8,653 bases of DNA, taken from Deltaproteobacteria bacterium. GTDB lineage: Bacteria > Desulfobacterota > Desulfobacteria > Desulfobacterales > ETH-SRB1. Positions 1-6,688 of the stretch are shown piece after piece; position 1 is the first letter of the stretch, and every line of letters begins with the position of its first letter. Made by a program: the position numbers and the translations under genes. Below the pieces are notes generated by a model. It saw nothing but the letters and a program-made list of their open reading frames with translations. It was not told the origin of the DNA and made no database searches. The DNA lies in NCBI GenBank assembly GCA_030611115.1, contig JAUWQK010000047.1:1-8653 (forward strand). The letters run 5' to 3'.

Positions 1-89
1 TTTGGCGGAAATATCTGATTCTTGCATCAAACATGGCTTTTAATGCGTTTTTTCCTAACAGTCTTCAGCCTATCCACCTAAGTAGTTAC

Positions 90-96
90 GAAAGGA
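90..96 (+). promoter_or_regulatory. Shine-Dalgarno that fixes the phosphomannomutase start
   Basis: The AAAGGAG stretch (about 90-96) lies five bases before ATG 102. It decides between that start and the in-frame ATG at 33, which has no purine-rich site upstream. Confidence 0.75.
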
Positions 97-101
97 GAAT
101 C

Positions 102-1451
102 ATGAATCCGAATATTTTTAGAGAATACGATATCAGAGGCATTGCCGGTAAGGACATGACAGAAGACGATGTAATACAGATAGGAAAAGGAGTCGGCACT
201 TATCTGTTGCAGCATGGTTCTTCAAAGCTCACTGTTGGACGTGACTGCAGAAAAACCTCGGATCTGTATGCTGAAAAAATCACTGAGGGTCTTTTGTCAA
301 CCGGCTGCGATGTTATAGATATCGGGGTTTGTCCAACGCCTGTTTTTTACTTTGCAATCACCCATCTCAAGCAGGAGGGCGGTGTTATGATCACTGCCAG
401 CCATAATCCTCCCGAATATAACGGTTTCAAACTATGCATTGGTTTAGATTCCATTCATGGCAAGGATATCCTGAAAATACTTGACATAATTAATGAAAAA
501 TCTTTTGCCAGCGGAAAGGGAGCATTATCATCTGCCGATGTTGTCACTCCTTACAAGGAATTTATCGATAAAAATATCTCTATATCCAAACCGCTAAAGA
601 TAGGGATCGATGCAGGGAACGGCACAGCCGGGGTAGTTGCGGTACCAATCTTGAAAAGCCTTAACTGTGAAGTTCATGACATATATTGCGATATGGATGG
701 AACTTTCCCGAACCACGAAGCCGATCCAACAGTAGAGGCAAATATGAAAGACCTTATTTCTCTTGTAAGGGAAAAGGGGCTGGACTTAGGCATAGGTTAC
801 GATGGTGACGGTGACCGGATCGGCGTTATTGATGAAAAAGGAAATATTGTCTTTGGAGATCAGCTCATGATTATATTTTCAAGGGAAATCCTTTCCAGAA
901 AACCAGGTGCTGTTTTCATTTCAGAAGTAAAGTGTTCAAAGACAATGTATGATGACATAGAAAAAAACGGCGGCCGTGCCATAATGTGGAAAACCGGTCA
1001 TTCTTTAATCAAAAAGAAAATGAAAGAAGAAAAAGCTGAACTTGCCGGCGAAATGAGCGGCCATATGTTCTTTGCCGACCGCTATTTTGGTTTTGACGAT
1101 GCTATTTATGCATCCTGCAGGCTTCTTGAAATATTAGCTGATACAGGGAAGACAATATCCGAGCTTTTGTCTGATGTTCCCAAGACTTACTCAACGCCGG
1201 AAATACGCGTCGAATGCCCGGATAATAAAAAGTTTGCAGTAGTAAAAAAAGTAACGGAATATTTTAGAAAACGATATAAGGTTATAGATATAGATGGTGT
1301 CCGGGTTCTGTTTGATGATGGATGGGGCCTTGTGCGGGCATCAAACACCCAGCCTGTTCTTGTACTTCGTTTCGAAGCCTTGTCGGAGAAAAGGCTCACA
1401 GAAATCAGAAATCTTATCGAATCCGTTCTGGATAACATCCAAAAAGAGTAA
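102..1451 (+). CDS. manB: Phosphomannomutase/phosphoglucomutase (alpha-D-phosphohexomutase family)
   Basis: Interconverts hexose 6-phosphate and hexose 1-phosphate in the cytoplasm, supplying GDP-mannose, UDP-glucose and LPS or exopolysaccharide precursors. All family signatures are present in the 449-residue product: an N-terminal FREYDIRG; the phosphoserine loop TASHNPPEYNGFK (about 98-110, catalytic Ser100); the metal-binding loop DGDGDR (234-239); the sugar-recognition loop GEMSGH (316-321) followed by DDAIYAS; and the phosphate-binding RASNTQP (412-418). The length is normal for a four-domain bacterial PMM/PGM. I chose ATG 102 because AAAGGAG (90-96) sits just upstream and the product then begins directly at the conserved N-terminus. 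An in-frame ATG at 33 would add 23 non-conserved residues and lacks such a site. The MFS gene follows 18 bp later, so co-transcription is likely. The symbol could equally be algC or manB/pgm; sequence alone does not settle the preferred sugar. Confidence 0.95.
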   Translation: MNPNIFREYDIRGIAGKDMTEDDVIQIGKGVGTYLLQHGSSKLTVGRDCRKTSDLYAEKITEGLLSTGCDVIDIGVCPTPVFYFAITHLKQEGGVMITASHNPPEYNGFKLCIGLDSIHGKDILKILDIINEKSFASGKGALSSADVVTPYKEFIDKNISISKPLKIGIDAGNGTAGVVAVPILKSLNCEVHDIYCDMDGTFPNHEADPTVEANMKDLISLVREKGLDLGIGYDGDGDRIGVIDEKGNIVFGDQLMIIFSREILSRKPGAVFISEVKCSKTMYDDIEKNGGRAIMWKTGHSLIKKKMKEEKAELAGEMSGHMFFADRYFGFDDAIYASCRLLEILADTGKTISELLSDVPKTYSTPEIRVECPDNKKFAVVKKVTEYFRKRYKVIDIDGVRVLFDDGWGLVRASNTQPVLVLRFEALSEKRLTEIRNLIESVLDNIQKE

Positions 1452-1468
1452 AGCCAAAAAGAGTAAAG
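1439..1468 (+). repeat. Perfect 15-bp tandem duplication at the mutase/MFS junction
   Basis: The unit CCAAAAAGAGTAAAG occurs twice without a gap or mismatch (1439-1453 and 1454-1468). It carries the mutase stop TAA (1449-1451), and the second copy repeats it in the same frame (1464-1466). The second copy also supplies the purine-rich AAAGAG/TAAAG just before the TTG start of the next gene. Without the duplication the transporter start would lie only 3 bases after the mutase stop, so the two genes were probably tightly coupled before it. Confidence 0.9.
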
Positions 1469-1469
1469 A

Positions 1470-2648
1470 TTGACAAATTCGGATAAGAAAATTTTTGCCG
1501 TCCTGTTCTTCTCAATTTTTGTTTCAGTCACAGGAGTCGGCATAGTAGTCCCTCTTCTTCCTGTCTATGCTTATGAACTTGGCGCAAGTGGTTTGTACAT
1601 TGGACTGGTATTCGGGGCATTTTCCCTTTCAAGAACATTTTTCCTCCCATATTTCGGACGGCTCTCAGACAAAAAAGGCCGCAAACCATTAATCGTTGCG
1701 GGCCTTTTAGCGTATGCCCTGATTTCAATAGGTTTTATCCTTTCAAAAAATGTCGAAACACTTATTATAATTCGATTCATTCAAGGCATATCATCTGCAA
1801 TGCTGATACCGGTTATTCAGGCATATGTGGGCGATATAACACCTGAAGGCAGTGAAGGCCTGAGCATGGGAATGTTCAACATGTCTATGTTTTTTGGCCT
1901 GAGCGTCGGGCCTTTAGCAGGAGGTATGATAAATGAACATTTCAGCCTTAATACATCATTCCTGTGTATGGGCATTCTTGCTTTTTTAGGTTTTTCTTTA
2001 TGCCTTTTTCTGCTTCCCCCAACAAAGTCTGAACGAGCTGTCTCACGAAAAAAAGAGGTTGTATCATGGAAAAAGCTATTAAGAGATAAAGATTTGGCAG
2101 GTCTTTTCTTCTTCAGATTTGCGTATGCAGCATGTGTAGGTGTAGTATGGGGTTTCTTGCCTGTTCTGGCGGATTCGGAATTTCATCTTTCCAGCTCTTA
2201 TATCGGAATTCTTGTAATGCTGGGAGTCTTTATCGCCGGTGTAATGCAGGCACCCATGGGCTACATGGCTGATAGATTCAACAAAAGAATTATGATCTTA
2301 ATCGGAGGATTTATAATAGCTTTTGCAATTTTATTATTTAACTGGGCAGATGGCTTTGGGAATTTATTTACAGCCAATGTACTTATTGGAATCGGAGGCG
2401 GCATTGCAATGCCGGCACTGATGGCGATAGCCGTATTAAAAGGGAAGACAACAAAAGCCATGGGATCTGTAATGGGCCTTATTGCAATGGCTCACAGTTC
2501 CGGGATGCTCACAGGCTCTCTTGTCGCCGGCTTGATGATGGATATGTTTCAGCTAAGACATGCCTTCTCTTTTGGGTCGATAGTAATGATCCTTGGAACC
2601 GGACTCTTCTTTTTTTATACATCTCACAGGAAAGAAAAAATTGCTTAA
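1470..2648 (+). CDS. MFS transporter, drug:H+ antiporter type (12 TMS)
   Basis: Inner-membrane major facilitator superfamily permease of 392 residues, the normal size for a 12-helix member. Motif A is clear between helices 2 and 3 (GRLSDKKGRK, 63-72), with a degenerate second copy in the C-terminal half (PMGYMADRFNKR, about 262-273). Helix 5 carries a motif C-like GLSVGPLAGG (143-152), typical of proton-coupled drug exporters. A charged central loop (about 185-208) separates the two halves. This points to proton-driven efflux of a small hydrophobic compound, but the substrate cannot be read from the sequence. The start is TTG at 1470: no in-frame ATG occurs before residue 111, and helix 1 begins about residue 8. 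Only a weak purine-rich site precedes it. It lies 18 bp after the mutase gene on the same strand, which suggests an operon, though no functional link is obvious. Confidence 0.9.
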   Translation: MTNSDKKIFAVLFFSIFVSVTGVGIVVPLLPVYAYELGASGLYIGLVFGAFSLSRTFFLPYFGRLSDKKGRKPLIVAGLLAYALISIGFILSKNVETLIIIRFIQGISSAMLIPVIQAYVGDITPEGSEGLSMGMFNMSMFFGLSVGPLAGGMINEHFSLNTSFLCMGILAFLGFSLCLFLLPPTKSERAVSRKKEVVSWKKLLRDKDLAGLFFFRFAYAACVGVVWGFLPVLADSEFHLSSSYIGILVMLGVFIAGVMQAPMGYMADRFNKRIMILIGGFIIAFAILLFNWADGFGNLFTANVLIGIGGGIAMPALMAIAVLKGKTTKAMGSVMGLIAMAHSSGMLTGSLVAGLMMDMFQLRHAFSFGSIVMILGTGLFFFYTSHRKEKIA

Positions 2649-2673
2649 AACCGAATAGCATACCCAATTGAAA

Positions 2674-2871
2674 TTAGTAAGTTAAATAGTTAAAAGCGTC
2701 CCCTTCTACTTCCCTTCTACTTCCTTCTTTTAAAGCTGTGATTTGGTGCTTCTGCCAGTGATAAATCACTAAAATGGAGGCACACACAAGCACACCTATC
2801 AAAATATCACCCGCTATTGACCACCCTTTAAGTGCCTGTAGTAGTTTTAATATTTTTTCTGGATCATTCAT
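2674..2871 (-). CDS. Putative small single-helix membrane protein
   Basis: A 65-residue product not recognised as any named family. It has a short amphipathic N-terminus (about 1-17), one hydrophobic helix (about 19-37, GDILIGVLVCASILVIYHW) and a charged C-terminal tail. Three things favour a real gene: a good Shine-Dalgarno (AGAGG on the - strand, 2880-2884) eight bases before the ATG; an exact TATAAT on the - strand at 2904-2909, giving a leader of roughly 26 bases; and a transmembrane segment that is unlikely by chance in such a short frame. Against it are its size, the lack of a good -35, and the C-terminal tail, which is encoded by an 11-bp tandem repeat and possible repeat-element DNA. 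It stands alone, convergent with the MFS gene. Confidence 0.45.
   Translation of the reverse strand: MNDPEKILKLLQALKGWSIAGDILIGVLVCASILVIYHWQKHQITALKEGSRREVEGDAFNYLTY
2701..2722. repeat. 11-bp tandem repeat (two perfect copies)
   Basis: The unit CCCTTCTACTT occurs at 2701-2711 and 2712-2722. It falls in the C-terminal codons of the putative small - strand gene, encoding part of its charged tail. Because 11 is not a multiple of three, gain or loss of one copy would shift the frame and change the last residues. Confidence 0.85.
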
Positions 2872-2879
2872 TTGCCGAT

Positions 2880-2909
2880 CCTCTTCTCACAAAATTCGTA
2901 CAGATTATA
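2880..2909 (-). promoter_or_regulatory. Candidate -10 box and ribosome binding site for the small - strand gene
   Basis: On the - strand there is an exact TATAAT (2904-2909) and, further downstream, AGAGG (2880-2884), eight bases before the ATG at 2871. The hexamer at the expected -35 distance (17-bp spacer) matches TTGACA poorly, and the surroundings are AT-rich, so the promoter part is tentative. The ribosome binding site is the stronger element. Confidence 0.35.
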
Positions 2910-3173
2910 GTAAAGAGTTTATAATTAAAATACGTACACCTTAAATTCACAATGATTAGTGGGGAAAAACGCGCAATATCATGGAACGAAATCCCTCATG
3001 ATGAGAGCACCTTATTGTATAGTTTACAATTAGTTGCAGCGCGCCAACTCCGAATATTGAAATCGAAAAAGCGAGATGTTTTCGAAAAAAAAGAGTCGAT
3101 CATAAAAGTATGTAAAAAAGATGTTGCGTTTAATGTGTCATAATTTTTAACACAATAACCACCTGAAATCAAG

Positions 3174-3215
3174 GATATTATTGTCAAAGCTTGACGGGCT
3201 GTTGCCAATAATATC
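3174..3215. repeat. 10-bp perfect inverted repeat
   Basis: GATATTATTG (3174-3183) is mirrored by CAATAATATC (3206-3215) across a 22-base loop. The stem is AT-rich and has no T-run on either side, so it does not look like an intrinsic terminator. An operator or the remnant of a repeat element is possible but unsupported. Confidence 0.5.
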
Positions 3216-3381
3216 GATAAGTTCGCCAAGGCGGTGTTTGTCAAGCGCATTTCAATTGTGCCACAGATTGTGGGCCTTTTGAAAAAAACCCTTGCTTTTT
3301 TATGTTTTTATAATTAAATTACCCTTGATAATATCATCATTAATGCTTTAATAACCCCTTAAAATGACTAAAAGGTGAAAA

Positions 3382-4770
3382 ATGCTTCGATTTGACCTGG
3401 AATATTTGAAAACCTGGAAATCAAAGCAAAACCGCAAACCTCTGGTCATCCGGGGAGCCAGGCAGGTGGGCAAGACATACCTGGTCCGGTTGTTTACCAG
3501 GGAATACTTTGATCATCTGGTCGAAATCAATTTCGAGCGAAATCCTGAGATTGCATCGCTTTTTACCTCAAAGGACCCACACAAGATTATTCAACTGTTG
3601 GAATTGCAATACAATATCCCAATAAGGCCTGGCGTTGCGCTACTGTTTCTCGATGAGATTCAGGCCGTACCTGAAGTGCTTGCCTCGCTTCGGTATTTTT
3701 ATGAAGAACTGCCCGAATTGCATGTGGTTGCGGCTGGTTCCCTGTTGGAATTCGCTCTTGAAGAACCGGCTTTCTCCATGCCGGTGGGACGTATTGAGTA
3801 CCTGCATCTCGGCCCCATGCAGTTCGAGGAATTCCTGTGGGCAGCCGGCAAGGAAAAGTTGGTAACATTCCTTAATGAATTTTCTGTGGACGATAACATG
3901 CCCGAGCCGCTTCACCGCCAGCTTATGGACCTGCTCCGAATCTTTCTGGTTACCGGAGGCATGCCTGAGGCCATTGAGGTTTATCTCAACAGCAATTCAT
4001 GGCAGGAATGCGAATCAATAAAACATGCGCTCATGGCAACCTTCCAGGACGATTTCAACAAATATGCAAAGCAGGTCAAGCACCAACGCCTCCAGCTTCT
4101 GTTCAAGAAAATCCCGCTTCTTGCAGGCTCAAAGTTCAAATATGTCAATGCAGATCGTAATGAGAGATCAGGTGATCTGGCAAGGGCATTGAATCTGCTG
4201 TTTCATGCCCGCGTAGCATACCCGGTCTATCATTCATCATGTAGCGGCATCCCTCTCGGGGCAACAATAAATCCAAAAACATTCAAGGTTCTTTTTTTAG
4301 ATGTAGGCCTGATGTCAACGGCCACCGGTCTGAATTTGCTCGATTACGAAAAGGCGGAGGATGTTATGAGAGTCAATGCTGGCGCGGTTTGTGAACAATA
4401 TATCGGCCAGCATCTATTGTTTTCCCCGTCATCATATTGTGAACCCGAGGTATATTACTGGGTTCGGGAAAAAAAGAACTCGTCGGCTGAAGTTGATTAC
4501 GTGATTTCCGAAGGCACACTTATCGTTCCCATTGAAGTTAAGGCGGGCAAAAGCGGAACTCTCAAGTCGCTTCATCTCTTTTTGCGTGAAAAACACTGCT
4601 CTCTTGGCATACGGTTTAACAGTGATATCCCGTCTGTATTTGAATCGCAGACAGCCCTGGCCGATGGACGCAATATCCCCTATAGCCTGTTATCTCTTCC
4701 CCTTTACATGGTGGGACAGACGCGCAGGCTCATTCGCCAAAGCACGAGCTGGCAAAAGCTTGACCTATGA
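3382..4770 (+). CDS. AAA_14 / DUF4143 family ATPase
   Basis: A stand-alone P-loop ATPase of 462 residues, the usual length for this family. The N-terminal AAA_14 domain (about 18-150) has Walker A GARQVGKT (25-32), Walker B LLFLDEIQ (87-94) and the sensor strand VVAAGS (115-120), followed by VGRIEYLHLGPMQFEEF, a hallmark stretch. The C-terminal DUF4143 part (about 220-420) shows a PD-(D/E)XK-like arrangement: E338, then AEVDY with D372, then IEVKAGK with E385 and K387. Family knowledge predicts an ATP-dependent, possibly nuclease-linked protein; its role is not settled, though such genes are common in accessory regions. AAAGGTGA lies four bases before the ATG, a good ribosome binding site. 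The gene is visibly richer in G+C than lnt and the flanking spacers and stands alone, with a gene-poor region before it and a palindromic element after it, all consistent with horizontal gain. It appears intact. Confidence 0.93.
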   Translation: MLRFDLEYLKTWKSKQNRKPLVIRGARQVGKTYLVRLFTREYFDHLVEINFERNPEIASLFTSKDPHKIIQLLELQYNIPIRPGVALLFLDEIQAVPEVLASLRYFYEELPELHVVAAGSLLEFALEEPAFSMPVGRIEYLHLGPMQFEEFLWAAGKEKLVTFLNEFSVDDNMPEPLHRQLMDLLRIFLVTGGMPEAIEVYLNSNSWQECESIKHALMATFQDDFNKYAKQVKHQRLQLLFKKIPLLAGSKFKYVNADRNERSGDLARALNLLFHARVAYPVYHSSCSGIPLGATINPKTFKVLFLDVGLMSTATGLNLLDYEKAEDVMRVNAGAVCEQYIGQHLLFSPSSYCEPEVYYWVREKKNSSAEVDYVISEGTLIVPIEVKAGKSGTLKSLHLFLREKHCSLGIRFNSDIPSVFESQTALADGRNIPYSLLSLPLYMVGQTRRLIRQSTSWQKLDL

Positions 4771-4788
4771 TCGCTGGAGCTGTATATA

Positions 4789-4949
4789 ACCTAAATTGAG
4801 CGATTTTTTAATCGACCTGCACCAATCTCTTGCGCATCAAGGACTTGCGAAAAGTCTCGACATATCCATTGGTATGCCTCCGATTTTCGCAAACCTTGCT
4901 GCATCAAGATCTCGGCACATTTCTTCGCAAAAAATCGCTCAACTTAGGT
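4789..4949. repeat. 161-bp imperfect palindrome (MITE/REP-like element)
   Basis: The outer 21 bases (4789-4809, starting ACCTAAATTGAG) match the reverse complement of 4929-4949 with a single mismatch. Pairing resumes inside: TTGCGAAAA (4845-4853) pairs with TTTTCGCAA (4884-4892), and the centre CATATCCATTGGTATG (4861-4876) is nearly self-complementary. The middle parts of the two arms align with scattered mismatches and a one-base indel. The whole unit could fold into one long hairpin. No coding frame is seen inside and no clear target duplication flanks it. It begins 18 bases after the ATPase stop and ends 41 bases before the lnt start, so it may terminate or uncouple transcription between them. 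The form is that of a non-autonomous mobile element; no transposase lies in the window. Confidence 0.85.
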
Positions 4950-4990
4950 ATTATTAAATTTAAATATTACAATGAATTACTGGATTAAAA

Positions 4991-6589
4991 TTGAAAATAA
5001 CAAGTATTAACTGGTCAAATATCATCTTAGCTGTATTAAGCGGCTTGCTTTTAACCGGTTCTTTCCCGAAAATCGGCATTGACTGGCTTGCGTGGTTTGC
5101 CCTTGTACCGCTTCTGATTTCCTTAAAAAACAGCTCCTTAACAAATAGTTTTCGTCTTGGTTTTCTTGCAGGTCTTGTACATTATATTACGCTTGCATAC
5201 TGGCTTGCCTACACTATGAAAACTTATGGTCATCTTCCTCTTTATCAATGTATATCCGTTCTTTTCCTGTTATCCGCTTATCTGGCTACTTACATTGCTG
5301 TCTTTTCAGTTATCTTAACCAGATTATGTGCAAAACCTGCGAACTGTCTTTTTATAATTCCTTTTTCATGGGTTTCCCTCGAATATATTCGCAATTATCT
5401 TTTCTCAGGGTTTCCCTGGGGACTGATTGGATACTCCCAATTTAACAGGTTGCATCTTATACAGATATCGGATATATTTGGAATATATGGGGTATCATTT
5501 CTGATTGCTCTGGCTAATGCGACAATTTTCCTGGCATTTCTTTATATTACGAAAAGCAAATGGAAAGAAGTACGGATTAAAAAACGTCTTGCCGGAGGAT
5601 CGATATTTGTTTTTATCTTGATCGCAGGTCTTGTTTTCATTTATGGAAAATGGCGAATTGAATCAATTGACGATCTAATCTCTGCTTCAAAGTCTTTAAA
5701 AGTCACAATTGTTCAGGGAAATATCAAACAGTCAATAAAGTGGGACCCGGCATTTCAAACAGCAACCACAGAAAAATACGTCAATTTATCTCTTTCAGCC
5801 AAAGAGGAAAAACCTGATCTTGTGGTCTGGCCGGAGACAGCGACTCCCTTTTACTTTTTGTACGACAGACTGCTGTCAAAAAAGGTTCAAAAGGGAATTC
5901 ATGATACAAACACGGATTTTCTGATAGGCAGTCCTTCCTTTGTCCGCAGGGGAAATATTATAGAATATTACAACAGTGCCTATCTGATAAGCCCGGATGG
6001 AAGGGTATGGGGAAAATATGACAAGGCGCACCTTGTTCCATTTGGAGAATATGTCCCTTTTAAAAAATGGCTGCCGTTTATTGGTAAAATGGTCGAAGCT
6101 GTTGGAGATTTCAGCGCAGGGCAGGAAGGAAAAACTATCAAGTGGAATAATTGCAACCTGGGGTTACTGATTTGTTACGAAATCATTTTTCCTGAACTTT
6201 CCAGGGCCATGACAAAAAATGAAGCGGCATTACTTGTCAACATTACTAATGATGCATGGTATGGCAAGTCAAGCGCTCCTTATCAGCACTTTTCCATGGC
6301 GGTATTCAGAGCAATAGAAAACAGACGATCTCTGGTAAGGTCGGCAAATACAGGCATAAGTGGATTCATAGACCCTGTTGGAAGAGTTATGGATTCGACA
6401 TCGCTCTTTCAGAAAAAAGTCATAACTCGATCCATTCCAATCATACATGAGACATCCGCCTATACCAGGTTTGGTGATCTTTTCGCCATTGCATGCGTGG
6501 TAGTTACGCTTGTATTTTCAATATTGTATAAAAATCAAAATTCGGACGGCAAAGTAAAAAGCTCCAGTTTCAAGGCGCGCAAATCCTGA
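4991..6589 (+). CDS. lnt: Apolipoprotein N-acyltransferase
   Basis: Adds the third acyl chain, taken from phospholipid, to the N-terminal cysteine of diacylglyceryl lipoproteins in the inner membrane, the last step of lipoprotein maturation before outer-membrane sorting. The 532-residue product has an N-terminal multi-helix membrane part (about 8-220), a periplasmic nitrilase-like domain (about 235-480) and a final membrane helix (about 496-513). The Glu-Lys-Cys triad is visible: WPET with E282, YDKAH with K345, and LICYE with C395. FGEYVPF (E353) and the NITNDAWYG loop (417-425) are also conserved. The start is TTG at 4991; an in-frame TGA at 4973-4975 limits extension upstream, no in-frame ATG occurs before residue 76, and only a weak GGAT precedes the TTG. 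The last 14 residues, from D519, are encoded by the left arm of a palindromic repeat and are probably not ancestral. Confidence 0.95.
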   Translation: MKITSINWSNIILAVLSGLLLTGSFPKIGIDWLAWFALVPLLISLKNSSLTNSFRLGFLAGLVHYITLAYWLAYTMKTYGHLPLYQCISVLFLLSAYLATYIAVFSVILTRLCAKPANCLFIIPFSWVSLEYIRNYLFSGFPWGLIGYSQFNRLHLIQISDIFGIYGVSFLIALANATIFLAFLYITKSKWKEVRIKKRLAGGSIFVFILIAGLVFIYGKWRIESIDDLISASKSLKVTIVQGNIKQSIKWDPAFQTATTEKYVNLSLSAKEEKPDLVVWPETATPFYFLYDRLLSKKVQKGIHDTNTDFLIGSPSFVRRGNIIEYYNSAYLISPDGRVWGKYDKAHLVPFGEYVPFKKWLPFIGKMVEAVGDFSAGQEGKTIKWNNCNLGLLICYEIIFPELSRAMTKNEAALLVNITNDAWYGKSSAPYQHFSMAVFRAIENRRSLVRSANTGISGFIDPVGRVMDSTSLFQKKVITRSIPIIHETSAYTRFGDLFAIACVVVTLVFSILYKNQNSDGKVKSSSFKARKS

Positions 6590-6670
6590 GGAAAGAGAGG
6601 TACTTATAGCTACGTCGCAACGACGAAGGATGCAGCGCAACGCAGAAAATGGACTTTTTACAAAGCCGCC
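6545..6670. repeat. About 126-bp imperfect palindromic repeat overlapping the lnt 3' end
   Basis: The left arm begins GACGGCAAAGTAAAAAG near 6545, and the right arm ends CTTTTTACAAAGCCGCC at 6670. The reverse complement of the right arm aligns with the left arm through GTAAAAAG, CCA, TTTC, a GCGC core and ATCCT, with small indels, leaving a central loop around 6587-6626. The left arm encodes the last 14 codons and stop of lnt; the rest fills most of the lnt-prfB spacer. From memory, closely similar palindromes recur in Desulfobacterota genomes, but I cannot run that search. Transcribed, it would form a long hairpin upstream of prfB and could act as an attenuator or RNA-stability element. Confidence 0.75.
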
Positions 6671-6676
6671 AACATT

Positions 6677-6683
6677 AAGGAGG
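6677..6683 (+). promoter_or_regulatory. Shine-Dalgarno of prfB
   Basis: A near-consensus AAGGAGG lies five bases before ATG 6689. It identifies the true prfB start upstream of the internal stop, rather than the TTG at 6867 inside the gene. Confidence 0.85.
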
Positions 6684-6688
6684 AAAAA

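Larger units (their letters stand above)
2872..3381. other. AT-rich intergenic region with no confident gene
   Basis: This stretch of about 500 bp lies between the small - strand candidate and the AAA ATPase gene. It contains a perfect 10-bp inverted repeat (GATATTATTG at 3174-3183, CAATAATATC at 3206-3215, 22-base loop), a short hairpin CCACA-GAT-TGTGG, and a coding-like 31-codon scrap on the - strand (3147-3242) that has no start. An exact TATAAT lies on the + strand at 3309-3314, 68 bases before the ATPase start, but no -35 hexamer sits at usable spacing. A 63-codon + strand frame at 2952-3143 has no ribosome binding site and no recognisable features, so I do not call it. The region may hold the remains of decayed genes. 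Confidence 0.6.

Noticed and set aside
33..101. In-frame ATG at 33 extending the phosphomannomutase by 23 residues
   Set aside because: The extension is not like the family N-terminus and lacks a ribosome binding site, while ATG 102 has AAAGGAG at ideal spacing.
2952..3143. 63-residue + strand open frame
   Set aside because: There is no Shine-Dalgarno before the ATG and no recognisable domain or hydrophobic segment, and it overlaps an equally unconvincing frame on the other strand.
2996..3250. 84-residue - strand open frame
   Set aside because: There is no ribosome binding site and the composition is unlike a folded protein; the more coding-like reading in the same stretch is in a different frame and has no start.
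3309..3314. TATAAT as a promoter for the AAA ATPase gene
   Set aside because: The hexamer is exact, but no -35 lies at 16-18 bp spacing and the region is so AT-rich that chance matches are expected.
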